Source of the DNA: Bradyrhizobium sp. sBnM-33
Lineage (GTDB): Bacteria > Pseudomonadota > Alphaproteobacteria > Rhizobiales > Xanthobacteraceae
Length of the DNA stretch: 64,000 nucleotides
Direction of reading: 5' to 3'
Assembly: GCF_032917945.1 (NCBI RefSeq)
Contig: NZ_CP136624.1
Span: 2,976,001-3,040,000, forward strand
Both the position numbers and the translations under genes were made by a program. Position 1 is the stretch's first letter, and the number at the start of each line of letters is the position of its first letter. The notes under the pieces are model-generated. The model did no database searches. It worked only from the letters and a program-made list of their open reading frames with translations, and was not told where the DNA came from. This document shows positions 33,723 through 44,783 of the stretch, one piece after another.

Positions 33723-34574
33723 ATGACCACCACTGACCCGCTCGTCTCCACCGACTGGCTCGCCGCACACCTGAACGATCCCGACGTCAAAATCGTCGAC
33801 GCCTCGTTCAAGATGCCGGGCGTGATGCCGTTGCCGAAGGACGACTATCTCGCCGCGCATATTCCGGGCGCGGTGTTCTTCGATGTCGACGCGGTGTCCG
33901 ACCATTCCAATCCGCTGCCGCACATGTTTCCCTCGGCCGAGCAATTCGGCTGCGACGTCGGCGCGCTCGGGATCGGCAATGACGACACGGTCGTGGTCTA
34001 TGATTCCGGCGGCTGGGTCGCCGCACCGCGGGTGTGGTGGATGTTTCTGTCGTTCGGCAAAGACGTGCGCGTCCTCGATGGCGGCCTCAAGAAGTGGGTC
34101 GCGGAAGGCCGCAAGGTCGAGAGCGGGCAGGTGACGCCGAAGCCTTCGACGTTCAAGGCGACGTTCGATGCGCGGCGCACGCGCAGCATGCAGCAATTGA
34201 TCGGCAACCTCGCGACCCGCGCCGAGCAGGTGATCGATGCGCGGGCCAATGAACGCTATCAGGGCAAGGTCGCCGAGCCGCGGCCGGGCCTTCGCTCCGG
34301 GCACATCCCGGGTAGCCTCAGCCTGCCCTACAACAATCTCTTCGACCCCGCGACCGGCACGATGAAGCCGCTGGATGAATTGCGGGCAGCGTTCACCGGC
34401 GCCGGCGTGAAGCTTGACGCACCGATCGTCACGAGCTGCGGATCCGGCGTCAGCGCCGCCGTGCTGACGCTGGCGCTTTATCGTCTCGGCGTCGAGAACC
34501 CGGCGCTCTATGACGGCTCGTGGACGGAGTGGGGCGCCGCCGACGGCCCGCCGGTCGCAACCGGCCCGGCCTGA
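33723..34574 (+). CDS. sseA: 3-mercaptopyruvate/thiosulfate sulfurtransferase
   Basis: 283 residues, two rhodanese domains. The N-terminal one is inactive; the C-terminal one has IVTSCGSGVSAAVLTLAL with C239 in a CGSGVSA loop, the mercaptopyruvate sulfurtransferase form. Inter-domain signature LDGGLKKWVAEGR is present. It transfers sulfur from 3-mercaptopyruvate to a thiol acceptor. Confidence 0.9.
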   Translation: MTTTDPLVSTDWLAAHLNDPDVKIVDASFKMPGVMPLPKDDYLAAHIPGAVFFDVDAVSDHSNPLPHMFPSAEQFGCDVGALGIGNDDTVVVYDSGGWVAAPRVWWMFLSFGKDVRVLDGGLKKWVAEGRKVESGQVTPKPSTFKATFDARRTRSMQQLIGNLATRAEQVIDARANERYQGKVAEPRPGLRSGHIPGSLSLPYNNLFDPATGTMKPLDELRAAFTGAGVKLDAPIVTSCGSGVSAAVLTLALYRLGVENPALYDGSWTEWGAADGPPVATGPA

Positions 34575-34589
34575 TCTCAAGGCTAGGGG

Positions 34590-35390
34590 CTACCTCGTCG
34601 CGCGCGTCATCGGGAACGGTAAGAACGGATTGGGTTGTTGCTGCTGCAGGGTCAGCGTCGCCTCTCGCGCGAGGCGCGCCCGCCGTGCTGCAGCAATCCG
34701 CTGCCGTTCCCGGGCCCGCTCTGCGGCCCGCTTCTTGACGGCGCTGCGGTCCGGCTTCGCTTCCGTCGCCTTCGCCGATGTCTGTCCGTCGACGATGACG
34801 GCGGGACTGCCGAGCGTTGCGATCCGGGTCGCCGCGGCATTGCCTTCGAATAATGGGACATCCGTCGCCGGCTCCGGTGGAGGCGGGATGGCAGCTGCAG
34901 GCTCCGCCGTTTCCGGGATGGCGGCGAGCTTCACCTCGGTATTGGTAGCGGGCGGCATTTCGGTTTTGGCCGCGGCCCGAGCGACCGGCGTCTCCGGAAT
35001 GGCGTCCTGCGCGGGGGCTTCCGGCCTTGCCGCTTCGACCTGTACCGGCTCGGCCGGCCTCACGGCTGCCAGCTCGGCCTCTGCCGGACTGGCGTCCGGA
35101 GCCTGTCCGACCGGTGCCGGGATATCCGGGGCCGCTTCCGGAGCGGCGGCTGTCGCGACATTCTCCGCCGGCTTCTCCTCGACCGGCGGATCGACGCGCA
35201 GCAGCGCTAGCGTTGGCGGCGTCTCGTCCGTCCGGCGGGCGAACATCGGCTCGGGCGCCGCCCGTCGCAAGGGAAGATTGGCAAATTCCTCATGCGCTGC
35301 CCGCAACAGGGCGGCAGCGCCAAGGCCAAAAACCAGGATCGACGTCGACAGCACGATCGCGGTGAACAAGAAACGAAAGCCGGGAAGCAT
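34590..35390 (-). CDS. Membrane-anchored Ala/Pro/Glu-rich hypothetical protein
   Basis: 266 residues from ATG 35390, preceded by AAGGAGGG at somewhat long spacing (a start at GTG or at 35456 is possible). One N-terminal TM helix (FLFTAIVLSTSILVFGLGAA), then a long low-complexity Ala/Pro/Glu segment (about 60-210) and a basic C-terminus (KKRAAERARERQRIAAARRA). It looks like an anchored spacer protein. Function unknown. Convergent with sseA. Confidence 0.7.
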   Translation of the reverse strand: MLPGFRFLFTAIVLSTSILVFGLGAAALLRAAHEEFANLPLRRAAPEPMFARRTDETPPTLALLRVDPPVEEKPAENVATAAAPEAAPDIPAPVGQAPDASPAEAELAAVRPAEPVQVEAARPEAPAQDAIPETPVARAAAKTEMPPATNTEVKLAAIPETAEPAAAIPPPPEPATDVPLFEGNAAATRIATLGSPAVIVDGQTSAKATEAKPDRSAVKKRAAERARERQRIAAARRARLAREATLTLQQQQPNPFLPFPMTRATR

Positions 35391-35735
35391 GGACTCGGGT
35401 TCCACCCTCCTTGATCTCTGAAGGGTTATTGCTTGCGAAGGGAACGCGGTGACCACTGTGCGGCCGGATGCGGCGGTGGGGGCGCGCGCGAATCAGGCCG
35501 ATTTGAGAGTATCTCAATGCCTGGCGGCTTTTTGTTACAAAATCTGCGGTTCGACGTCGCGCACCACCCGCCGGCGGCGATTTGCGCCGTCCTGAGGCAT
35601 CTTTGCCGCAGCTTGGCTGCGATCACAAATGACTGGTTTGGGCCGAATTTCGCGGATTTGTCTTGAATGCGCCGCGATCTTCCGTCATCTGCCGTTAACC
35701 GTCCGGTGGGGCTTGGGGTCTATACAAAGGCGATG
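35391..35735. other. Intergenic region, probably divergent promoters
   Basis: About 345 bp between divergent genes. Contains the A/T-rich near-palindrome TTTTTGTTACAAAAT around 35530, possibly regulatory. Nothing else seen. Confidence 0.35.
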
Positions 35736-37067
35736 ATGAACAACCGCATTTTGACGATTTGTGCCGCCATTGCCGCTGGCATGGCGGGAACCTCGCTCGC
35801 CCATGCGCAGAGCTATCCGCACGCCCCCGGCCAAGTCTATTCGACAGCTCCGGGACCGTACGTGCCCGGCGGCTATGCGGTTGACGAACGCCGCCCCGGC
35901 GAACCTGATTTCGACGCACTGGAAGACGACGACGAGGCGCCGAACGCGCCGAATTCGGCTGCGTTGCCGCCGCCCGGCCCGGTGCTGTCGCCCTCTGATC
36001 CCCGCTATGGCCGCCCGGCCGCTGCCCCGGTCTATTCGGACCGCGGCGCCCCGATGCCGACGGGCCCGGTCCTTTCTCCCGACGACCCGCGCTATGGCCG
36101 CCCGGCCACCGCCGCGACACCCACCGGCCCGATCCTTTCTCCCGATGATCCGCGTTACGGCCGCCCGGCCGGTCCGCCGCCGGTGATCTATGCGGACCGT
36201 CCGCCCGCATCGCAGCAACAGGTCTATTCAGATCGCGGCGATAGTCGCATTCCCGGCGCCGGGATCGTCTATCCGAACGACGACCGTTCTGGCCTGCGCC
36301 CGCCGGGAGCGATCGGTGCTGCACCGGCGCCCGCGCCCGGTGCTACCGGCGCGCTGCCGCAGCCGCAGCAACCTGCCGTCGGCGCCGACGGCAGGCCAGT
36401 GCAGCTCGCTGCGCTGCCGCCGGAAGAGCAGCCGGAAGTGGGCCCTGCGCAGCTTCCGCCGCACCTGCGCCGCCAGGAAGTGGCCTTTGCGACCAAGGAG
36501 CCCGCGGGCACCATCGTCGTCGATACGGCTAACACCCACCTCTATTACGTCCTCGGTGGCGGTCGCGCGATCCGCTATGGCGTCCGCGTCGGCCGCGACG
36601 GCTTCACCTGGAACGGCGTGCAGAAGATCAGCCGCAAGGCCGAGTGGCCGGACTGGCATCCGCCGACCGAGATGATCGAGCGCCAGCCCTATCTGCCGCG
36701 CTTCATGGCCGGCGGCCCCGGCAATCCGCTCGGCGCGCGTGCCATGTACCTCGGCTCGACTATCTATCGCATTCACGGCACCAACCAGCCCTCTACGATC
36801 GGCAAATTCGTTTCGTCAGGCTGCATCGGCATGCTGAACGAGGACGTCTCGGACCTGTTCGAGCGCGCCAAGGTCGGCACCCGCGTGGTGGTGATGCCCG
36901 GCGGCCCGCCGCCGGCCAACACCGCAAGCGCTTCGGCCGCCCCGCCGCCGTCCGCTCGCCCGGCCGCCGCCGCAGCCTCCGGACCGGCACAGGCCCAACT
37001 GGCGCCTGTTTCCGGTGCACAGCCGACGGTGGTGCCGCCGCTGCCCGCGCCGGTCACGATTCGCTGA
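35736..37067 (+). CDS. L,D-transpeptidase (YkuD) with proline-rich repeats
   Basis: 443 residues (ATG 35733 also possible). Signal peptide about 1-23 (ending AHAQ). A Pro-rich region contains three copies of GP(V/I)LSP(S/D)DPRYGRPA at about residues 80, 110 and 127. The YkuD domain (about 255-385) has YRIHGTNQPSTIG and FVSSGCIGMLNEDV, giving the catalytic His and Cys. The C-terminal tail is Ala/Pro-rich. It cross-links peptidoglycan or attaches proteins to it, in the periplasm. A strong terminator follows. Confidence 0.9.
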   Translation: MNNRILTICAAIAAGMAGTSLAHAQSYPHAPGQVYSTAPGPYVPGGYAVDERRPGEPDFDALEDDDEAPNAPNSAALPPPGPVLSPSDPRYGRPAAAPVYSDRGAPMPTGPVLSPDDPRYGRPATAATPTGPILSPDDPRYGRPAGPPPVIYADRPPASQQQVYSDRGDSRIPGAGIVYPNDDRSGLRPPGAIGAAPAPAPGATGALPQPQQPAVGADGRPVQLAALPPEEQPEVGPAQLPPHLRRQEVAFATKEPAGTIVVDTANTHLYYVLGGGRAIRYGVRVGRDGFTWNGVQKISRKAEWPDWHPPTEMIERQPYLPRFMAGGPGNPLGARAMYLGSTIYRIHGTNQPSTIGKFVSSGCIGMLNEDVSDLFERAKVGTRVVVMPGGPPPANTASASAAPPPSARPAAAAASGPAQAQLAPVSGAQPTVVPPLPAPVTIR

Positions 37068-37092
37068 ACCGCCCGTTTTCGAACAAGCATCT

Positions 37093-37118
37093 AAGGCGCG
37101 CCGAAAGCGCGCCTTTTT
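37093..37118 (+). terminator. Intrinsic terminator of the L,D-transpeptidase gene
   Basis: AAGGCGCGC (37093-37101) and GCGCGCCTT (37107-37115) pair around CGAAA, followed by TTT. Classical rho-independent terminator. Confidence 0.85.
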
Positions 37119-37274
37119 GTTGCGTTAGAGCGTTTCCAGCGAAGCATGCCCTCGGACTTGATCCGTGGGCGGATACCGGTTCGCGGATTTCCGCCGCTGC
37201 CCCATTCGCACGCTTGATTTCACATTCGCGCCGACTACCTGCCGGGCGGTCGCAACGAATGCGAGGATCACGCC

Positions 37275-38237
37275 ATGCGAATTCTTGTTGCGGGTGCCAC
37301 TGGCGCCATCGGCCTTAAGCTCGTTCCGCAGCTCGTTGAGGCCAGTCATTCCGTTGTTGGTACGACGCGAACGGCGGCGAAGGCCGAGGTCATCAAGCGG
37401 ATGGGCGCGGAACCTGCGATCGCCGATGGGCTCGACGCGCAGGTCATTCGCGCCGCCGTGATCGCGGCGAAGCCCGATGTCATCATCGACCAGATGACCG
37501 ATCTGGCTGATGTCACGGATCTCAGGCATTTCGATCGCGCGTTTGCCAACACCAACAAGTTGCGCACGCAGGGCACCGATTTCTTGTTGGCGGCCGCACG
37601 CGAGGCCGGCGTGAAGCGCTTCATCGCACAGAGCTTCTGCGGCTGGACCTACGGCCGCGGCGAAGCGATCAAGACGGAGGCCGATCCGCTCGATTCCGAT
37701 CCGCCGGAGGAGCTGCGCCGCACGCTGCAAGCGATCCAGCATCTGGAGAGCGCCGTCATCGGCTCGGCAAACCCTGAAGGGATTGTCCTGCGCTATGGAT
37801 CATTCTACGGCCCGGATACCGGGCTGCTGTCGCGCGCGATGATTGATCAGTTGCGTCGCCGCCGCGTGCCGCTGATCGGCGGCGGTGGCGGACAGTGGTC
37901 GTTCATCCACGTCGAGGATGCGGCTGCCGCGACCGTTGCTGCCGTCGAACGCGGCAAGCCCGGCAACATCTACAACATCGTTGACGACGAACCGGCGCCG
38001 GTCAGCGAATGGCTGCCTGCTCTTGCCGCGTTGCTCGGTGCCAGGCCGCCAATTCGCGTGCCGGCCTGGCTTGGCCGGCTGTTCGCCGGCGAGCACCTGG
38101 TTTCCATGATGACCGAGGTGCAGGCAAGCTCCAACGCCAAGGCTAAGCGGGAGCTAGGCTGGCAGCCGGCGCATCCGTCGTGGCGTCAGGGATTTGCCGA
38201 GGTCGCAAGCCGCACCACCACGCAATATGCTGCCTGA
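37275..38237 (+). CDS. NAD-dependent epimerase/dehydratase family protein
   Basis: 320 residues. Rossmann motif RILVAGATGAIGLKLVPQL at the start, RYGSFYGPDTG and WSFIHVEDAAAATVAAVERG as in extended SDR enzymes. The classical YxxxK is not obvious (GWTYGRGEAIKTEADP is nearest), so it may be an atypical extended SDR. Substrate unknown. Cytosolic. Confidence 0.85.
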   Translation: MRILVAGATGAIGLKLVPQLVEASHSVVGTTRTAAKAEVIKRMGAEPAIADGLDAQVIRAAVIAAKPDVIIDQMTDLADVTDLRHFDRAFANTNKLRTQGTDFLLAAAREAGVKRFIAQSFCGWTYGRGEAIKTEADPLDSDPPEELRRTLQAIQHLESAVIGSANPEGIVLRYGSFYGPDTGLLSRAMIDQLRRRRVPLIGGGGGQWSFIHVEDAAAATVAAVERGKPGNIYNIVDDEPAPVSEWLPALAALLGARPPIRVPAWLGRLFAGEHLVSMMTEVQASSNAKAKRELGWQPAHPSWRQGFAEVASRTTTQYAA

Positions 38238-38243
38238 GCTTGG

Positions 38244-39203
38244 CTACGCCAGCCGCTGCTTTGGCTCGCCCTTGAACCAGGCGTCGATGCCCTCGACCAT
38301 CTGTTGATAGTGGTTTCGAAAACTGTCCTCGGTGACGTAGCCGAGATGCGGCGTCAGCACGATGTTGTCGAGCTTGCGGAAGGGATGGTCGACCGGCAAC
38401 GGCTCGACCGAGAACACGTCGACGCCGGCACCGGCGATCTTCCTTTGCGTCAGCGCTTCCAGGAGCGCGCCTTCGTCGACGATCGGCCCGCGCGCGGTGT
38501 TGACGAGGTAGGCGGTTGGTTTCATCCGCGCGAGATCATCACGCCCGACCAGCCCGCGCGTGCGCTGGCTCAGCACCACATGGATGGTGACGATGTCGGC
38601 GGTCGAGAACAGCTCTTCCTTGCTGACATAGGTGACGCCGACCTCGTTGCACCTTTCCGGCGTCAGGTTCTGGCTCCAGGCGATCACGTCCATGCCGAAG
38701 GCCTGCGCCAGTTTCGATACTTTCGTGCCGAGCTTGCCGAGGCCGATCACCCCGAGCGTGCGGCCCTCGATCTCCATGCCGACATGTGCCTGCAACGGCT
38801 CGCCGGCATGCATGCGGGCGTTTTCGCGGCCGATATTGCGGGTCAGCTCCAGGATCAGGCCCATGGTCAGCGGCGCTGTCGGGTCGCGGCCCCATTGCGT
38901 GCCGCACAGCACCACCTTGTGGTTCTTGGCGGCCTCCATATCGATGGCGGCATTGCGCAGGCCCGAGGTGATCAGGAGTTTTAGGTTGGGCAGGCCTGCA
39001 AACATGGTGCGCGGGAACGGGGTGCGCTCGCGCATCGCACAGATGATCTCGAAATCCCTAAGCGCGGCGGCCGCGGCTTCCGCGTTTGCAAACGGCTGGT
39101 TGAACACCGTGATGTCGACGCGGTCAGTGACTTTGGACCAGTCGGCGACCTTAAGCGCCACATTGAGGTAATCGTCGAGGATTGCACAGCGCAGCCGCGT
39201 CAT
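38244..39203 (-). CDS. D-2-hydroxyacid dehydrogenase family protein
   Basis: 319 residues. NAD-binding GVIGLGKLGTKVSKLAQAFG, and the catalytic set Arg in YLVNTARGPIVDE, Glu in FSVEPLP and His in LTPHLGYVT. It reduces a 2-keto acid with NAD(P)H. Convergent with the epimerase gene, 6 bp between stops. Confidence 0.9.
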   Translation of the reverse strand: MTRLRCAILDDYLNVALKVADWSKVTDRVDITVFNQPFANAEAAAAALRDFEIICAMRERTPFPRTMFAGLPNLKLLITSGLRNAAIDMEAAKNHKVVLCGTQWGRDPTAPLTMGLILELTRNIGRENARMHAGEPLQAHVGMEIEGRTLGVIGLGKLGTKVSKLAQAFGMDVIAWSQNLTPERCNEVGVTYVSKEELFSTADIVTIHVVLSQRTRGLVGRDDLARMKPTAYLVNTARGPIVDEGALLEALTQRKIAGAGVDVFSVEPLPVDHPFRKLDNIVLTPHLGYVTEDSFRNHYQQMVEGIDAWFKGEPKQRLA

Positions 39204-39311
39204 GAGGAAGTCCGTTGATGGCGAGGATGACGGCTAAGATAGCCGTCGGGGAGGTCGCCATGGTTGCGCGCAAACGGAAAGCGCGCAAGCGGACTTAAAA
39301 GCGGGGCTGCC

Positions 39312-39524
39312 TCAAATAACCGGAAGAGCTCGGTTCTGACGGCCAAGATGCTTGGCGCGCCAGGCCGGTCCCGGGCCACGCATATAGTGCAGTTCCGGGC
39401 GGTAGGGGTTGAACGCCTTGGCCACGAACTGGCGCCAGAAGGCGCGGAGTTCTGCCAACGGTTTTGCCAATCCGGCGTGTGCATGAGCCGAGGCGGAAAG
39501 GGATGCCGAACCGATCGTAGCCAT
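39312..39524 (-). CDS. Small hypothetical protein (70 aa)
   Basis: 70 residues from ATG 39524 with AAGGG upstream. Sequence starts MATIGSASLSASAHAHAGLA and then has a basic helix (ELRAFWRQFVAKAFNPYRPE) and HYMRGPGPAWRAKHLGRQNR. The frame continues open far upstream, but that part is antisense to ettA. Distribution of charges looks like a real small protein of unknown role. Confidence 0.6.
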   Translation of the reverse strand: MATIGSASLSASAHAHAGLAKPLAELRAFWRQFVAKAFNPYRPELHYMRGPGPAWRAKHLGRQNRALPVI

Positions 39525-39752
39525 GACGCGGGCCCTTGTTTTCAAGACGCCTTTTTCGTCTGAAAAGGAGTTTTCGCCTGATTTATTAAAAGATAGTTTC
39601 AATTGTCGGGATCTCGGCGGACATGGTGACCATCCCGTATTCATCCGTGGTGAACGGATGGAAAACGCTTTGCCGCGGTTGCCCTTTGGGGGCCGCGCCG
39701 CTACATCAGCGGCAGCAAATTTCCGTAAAATCCAACGATTCCAAGGATCGCG

Positions 39753-41402
<1,650 letters not shown>

Positions 41403-41528
41403 GCCAATCGGGCATTTGCGTGATTAGTGTCCTGCTTGTGCTGCGGCCAGTTGTCGCTTCACACGACGGTGACAGTGCGTAGATATAGGCGTTGTTCCGC
41501 AATTCCAATCCTGAGCGAGCCATCCCTG

Positions 41529-42119
41529 ATGTCCCTTACCCCCGAAACACCGTTGCCGCCTAAAGGTAAGGGGAAGGCATTGCGCCCCGTTCCGATGCTG
41601 ATCTTCGGCTCCCGCTGGCTGCAATTGCCGCTTTACGTTGGGCTGATTGTCGCGCAAGGCGTCTATGTCGTGCTGTTTCTGAAGGAACTGTGGCATCTGT
41701 TCGCCCACGCCTTCGATTTCAGCGAGCAGCAGATCATGCTGGCGGTGTTGGGCCTCATCGATGTCGTCATGATCTCGAACCTGCTGGTGATGGTGATCGT
41801 CGGCGGTTACGAGACCTTCGTCTCCCGTCTCAACCTGCAGGGCCATCCCGACGAGCCGGAATGGCTCAGCCACGTCAACGCCAGCGTGCTGAAGATCAAG
41901 CTGGCGATGGCGATCATCGGCATCTCCTCGATCCATCTGCTGCGCACGTTCATCGAGGCCGGTGCACTAGCGTCGGGAAAAAGCGTCTACACGGAAACCG
42001 GCGTCATGTGGCAGACCATCATTCATACGGTGTTCATTCTGTCGGCCATCGGCATTGCCTATGTCGACCGGGTGTCGAACATGGCTATCGACGAAGCAAA
42101 GCGCGCCACTTCGCATTGA
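41529..42119 (+). CDS. UPF0114/YqhA family membrane protein
   Basis: 196 residues from ATG 41529. Three to four TM segments ([79 protein letters not shown]) with [10 protein letters not shown], as in the UPF0114 (TIGR00645) family. Function unknown. Its stop TGA overlaps the ATG of the transglycosylase gene by one base (TGATG), so both are translationally coupled. Confidence 0.9.
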   Translation: MSLTPETPLPPKGKGKALRPVPMLIFGSRWLQLPLYVGLIVAQGVYVVLFLKELWHLFAHAFDFSEQQIMLAVLGLIDVVMISNLLVMVIVGGYETFVSRLNLQGHPDEPEWLSHVNASVLKIKLAMAIIGISSIHLLRTFIEAGALASGKSVYTETGVMWQTIIHTVFILSAIGIAYVDRVSNMAIDEAKRATSH

Positions 42120-43387
42120 TGGGCGGTTTGTCGATCATCGGATTTTCAGCTTTGCGAACGAGGGCGGCTGCCGCAGTTCTGATAGTGACTGCGGTGACGC
42201 TCGGCGCGTCGCAACCAGCGTTCGCCGCCGCCGCCGCCTTCACCCAGTTCATCGCCTCGCTGTGGCCGGAGGCGCAGGCAGCCGGCGTATCGCGCGCGAC
42301 GTTCGACGCTGAAACGCAAGGACTGGAGCCTGACTACAAATTGCCCGACCTGCTGCTGCCCGGGCGGCCCCCCACCGGCGCGCCGGCGCAGGCCGAGTTC
42401 GTGCAGGTGCCGGCGGATTATCTGAAGGAAGCTTCCATCGCGCGGCTGGCGGCCGAAGGGCAAAAGCTGATGCAGAAGCATCGCGCCGCGCTGACCGAAA
42501 TCGAAAAGCGCTTCGGTGTACCGGCTAGCATCGTGCTCGCGATCTGGGGTCGCGAGACCGATTTCGGCCGCTACCGGTTGCCTTACGATACGCTCCGCGT
42601 GGTCGCGACGCAGGCCTATGTCGGTCGGCGCAAGGATCAGTATCGCGCCGAGTTCATTCAGGCGCTCAAACTTCTCGGCGAGGGCGCCGTGGCGCGCAAG
42701 GATTTTCGTTCATCCTGGGCCGGCGCCACCGGCTACACGCAATTTCTGCCCTCCGAATATTACAAGCACGGTGTCGATCTCGACGGCGACGGCCGGATCG
42801 ACATCTGGCACTCGGTGCCGGACGCGCTGGCCTCGGCCGCGCGGCAGCTCGTCAACAAGGGCTGGCAGGCGGGCGTGCGCTGGGCCTATGAGGTCAAGGC
42901 GCCCGCCAATGTCGATTGCACGATGGGCGTGCCCGAGGTGACGAAGCCGATCGCCGAGTGGCTGCGCGCCGGCTTTGTGCCGGTGCGCGGGCAAAGATTG
43001 AGCGCGGCCGAGCAGGCGCAGCCGGCCTCGCTATTGCAGGTGGAGGGTATCTACGGCCCGTCGTTCCTGACGACGAAGAACTATTTCGTCATCAAGGAAT
43101 ACAATTTCTCCGACCTGTATGTGCTGTTCGTCGGCCATCTTGCCGACCGCATGACGAGCCCGCTGCCGTTCGCAACGCCGTGGTCGGCCTCGACACAGTT
43201 GCGCTCCGCCGATGTCGAGGCCATGCAGCGTCATTTGACGCGCATCGGCCTCTACAAGGACAAGCTCGACGGCAAGGCCGGCATGCAGACCCGTGCGGCA
43301 TTGGGCGCGTATCAGAAGTCGGCGGGCCTGAAGGTGGATTGCTGGCCGAGCGAGGCGGTGCTGCGCTCGATGGGCGGGGGGCGCTGA
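42119..43387 (+). CDS. Lytic murein transglycosylase (MltB type) with peptidoglycan-binding domain
   Basis: 422 residues. Signal peptide about 1-36. The transglycosylase domain has the catalytic Glu in LAIWGRETDFGRY and the family motif SWAGATGYTQFLPSEYYKHG. The C-terminal part (about 350-420) is a PG_binding_1 domain (VEAMQRHLTRIGLYKDKLDG, TRAALGAYQKSAGL). Cleaves glycan strands to 1,6-anhydro products in the periplasm. The frame extends upstream inside the UPF0114 gene but that is not coding. Confidence 0.92.
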   Translation: MGGLSIIGFSALRTRAAAAVLIVTAVTLGASQPAFAAAAAFTQFIASLWPEAQAAGVSRATFDAETQGLEPDYKLPDLLLPGRPPTGAPAQAEFVQVPADYLKEASIARLAAEGQKLMQKHRAALTEIEKRFGVPASIVLAIWGRETDFGRYRLPYDTLRVVATQAYVGRRKDQYRAEFIQALKLLGEGAVARKDFRSSWAGATGYTQFLPSEYYKHGVDLDGDGRIDIWHSVPDALASAARQLVNKGWQAGVRWAYEVKAPANVDCTMGVPEVTKPIAEWLRAGFVPVRGQRLSAAEQAQPASLLQVEGIYGPSFLTTKNYFVIKEYNFSDLYVLFVGHLADRMTSPLPFATPWSASTQLRSADVEAMQRHLTRIGLYKDKLDGKAGMQTRAALGAYQKSAGLKVDCWPSEAVLRSMGGGR

Positions 43388-43396
43388 GAATTGCTT

Positions 43397-43502
43397 CCCC
43401 TCATGGTGAGGAGGCGCGCAAGCGCCGTCTCGAACCATGAGGCCACAGACGGGCCTGCATCCTTCGAGACGCGGCCTGACGGCCGCTCCTCAGGATGAGG
43501 AA
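43397..43502. repeat. Palindromic repeat family C, copy 1
   Basis: CCCCTCATGGTGAGGAG ... CTCCTCAGGATGAGG with internal CGTCTCGAACCATGAGGCC and TCCTTCGAGACG. Same elements as 58793-58932. Confidence 0.75.
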
Positions 43503-43510
43503 CATACAAA

Positions 43511-43543
43511 CAAAAAGCCCGGCCGAGGATACGGCCGGGCCTT
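43511..43543 (-). terminator. Intrinsic terminator of the small Gly-rich protein gene
   Basis: On the minus strand GCCCGGCC/GGCCGGGC stem with an 8-base loop followed by TTTTTGTTTG. Ends the gene at 43565. Confidence 0.8.
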
Positions 43544-43564
43544 GATCAAACGCGCTAGATCAGA

Positions 43565-43837
43565 TCAGTGGCAGACCTCGACGCGGCGATAGCGCCAGTC
43601 GTAGCCATCCCAGAAGCGCTCGCGCACCATGCGGCACGCCGGATAGGGCGCTTCTTCCACATACACCGGTCCGCCGTAAGCCGGGCGGCTGGAGGCGATC
43701 GCACCGCCGATGATCGCGCCGCCGAGCAAGCCGGCCGCTACGCCTGCGGCAACGCCACGCTGTGCGCTCGCGGGCGTCGAGGCAAGCGAACCGGCAATCG
43801 TTGCGACCGCGACGAAGGCAGCAAATGTCTTCTTCAT
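43565..43837 (-). CDS. Small secreted glycine-zipper protein, paralogue 1
   Basis: 90 residues with AGGAGAG upstream. Signal peptide about 1-25 (ASAQ), then a Gly/Ala zipper (RGVAAGVAAGLLGGAIIGGA) and a C-terminal motif ACRMVRERFWDGYDWRYRRV with two cysteines. Clear paralogue of 44053. Secreted; the zipper may insert in or contact a membrane. Confidence 0.82.
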   Translation of the reverse strand: MKKTFAAFVAVATIAGSLASTPASAQRGVAAGVAAGLLGGAIIGGAIASSRPAYGGPVYVEEAPYPACRMVRERFWDGYDWRYRRVEVCH

Positions 43838-43989
43838 GTCCTGGGCTCTCCTGGAGTGACGCCTTCGGGCGCCGGGTTTAGGGGATGACTCACACGCTGT
43901 TCGCTAAAAAAGCGCACATCGGTCAATCGAAGGTAAACGTCTCAAACGGTCGACGAAAAAAGCGGTCTTTTTCGGGCCGGAAATGACAT

Positions 43990-44021
43990 GCATCCCGGAA
44001 CAGCAGCGCCTTTCCGGGATG
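43990..44021. terminator. Hairpin downstream of paralogue 2
   Basis: CATCCCGGAA and TTCCGGGATG (43991-44000, 44012-44021) pair perfectly over 10 bp. No T-tract on the minus strand, so termination is only possible. Confidence 0.45.
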
Positions 44022-44052
44022 TTGGACGCAATTTAATGAAGATGAACGGGTG

Positions 44053-44364
44053 CTAGTCGCAGACCCTGACGTTGCGGACCCGCCAGCCATAGCCATCCCA
44101 GAACCGCTGCCGCTGCCAGAAGCAGGATTCACCGTAGCCAGGATCGACCACATAGGCCGGGCCGCCATAGCCGGGCCCGTAATAGCCCGGGCCGTAATAG
44201 TAGCCGTTCTGCGAAGCAATCGCGCCGCCGACAATGGCGCCGCCGATCAATCCGGCTGCGACGCCCGCGGCAACGCCGCGCTGCGCCTGGGCGGGAGCGG
44301 GAACCGCCACGGCCGAAACGGTCAACGCAGCGGCGGCACCGAGCGCCATCAATGTCTTCTTCAT
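44053..44364 (-). CDS. Small secreted glycine-zipper protein, paralogue 2
   Basis: 103 residues from ATG 44364 (AAAGGTGAGG upstream; the longer frame to 44421 is not supported). Signal peptide about 1-27 (ending AQAQ), then the same RGVAAGVAAGLIGGAIVGGA zipper, a Gly/Tyr-rich insert (GPGYYGPGYGGPAY) absent from paralogue 1, and SCFWQRQRFWDGYGWRVRNV with two cysteines. Tandem duplication with divergence. Confidence 0.82.
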   Translation of the reverse strand: MKKTLMALGAAAALTVSAVAVPAPAQAQRGVAAGVAAGLIGGAIVGGAIASQNGYYYGPGYYGPGYGGPAYVVDPGYGESCFWQRQRFWDGYGWRVRNVRVCD

Positions 44365-44783
44365 GGCCTCACCTTTCTCGTGGAGCAAACGCATCAGGAT
44401 CTGTCCCGGCAAAAGTTCCACATTTCGCTTGAATGATCAATGAACGGCGGCGCCTCCGCGGGCAACGAAATGGTGAACGCGCGGCGGATTTGCGGTGCAA
44501 CAATACCGAATGCCCGAGGCCCGGCGCGAGCGCAGCGGCGGCGACACCGGCGGCATGGCTTCCAGCGACAGTTCCGGTGAGAGGAGGTGGCAGCGATTGA
44601 TCCCGAAAACCCAACGGGCAAGTCAGCGGCAGCGTGATCTATCGCAATTCCAGCCTTTTAGATTCATTCCAGTATTCCCCCGGCATCAGTTTGGAATTGC
44701 TTGAAAATGCGGCTTTTCCTTTTGCATCTCGGCGCGCCCTTAAATATCGATGAAGCCGCATCACACGAAGGTCTACTGGTTTC
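44365..44783. other. Intergenic region before bfd
   Basis: About 419 bp between divergent genes. TTTAGATTCATTCCAGT at 44657-44673 matches 10 of 14 arm positions of the Irr box (TTTAGAA-N3-TTCTAAA) and might be a weak iron-control site for bfd. Nothing else recognised. Confidence 0.3.

Noticed and set aside
44657..44673. Second Irr box before bfd
   Set aside because: Only 10 of 14 arm positions match and the right arm is poor; recorded as a weak possibility only.
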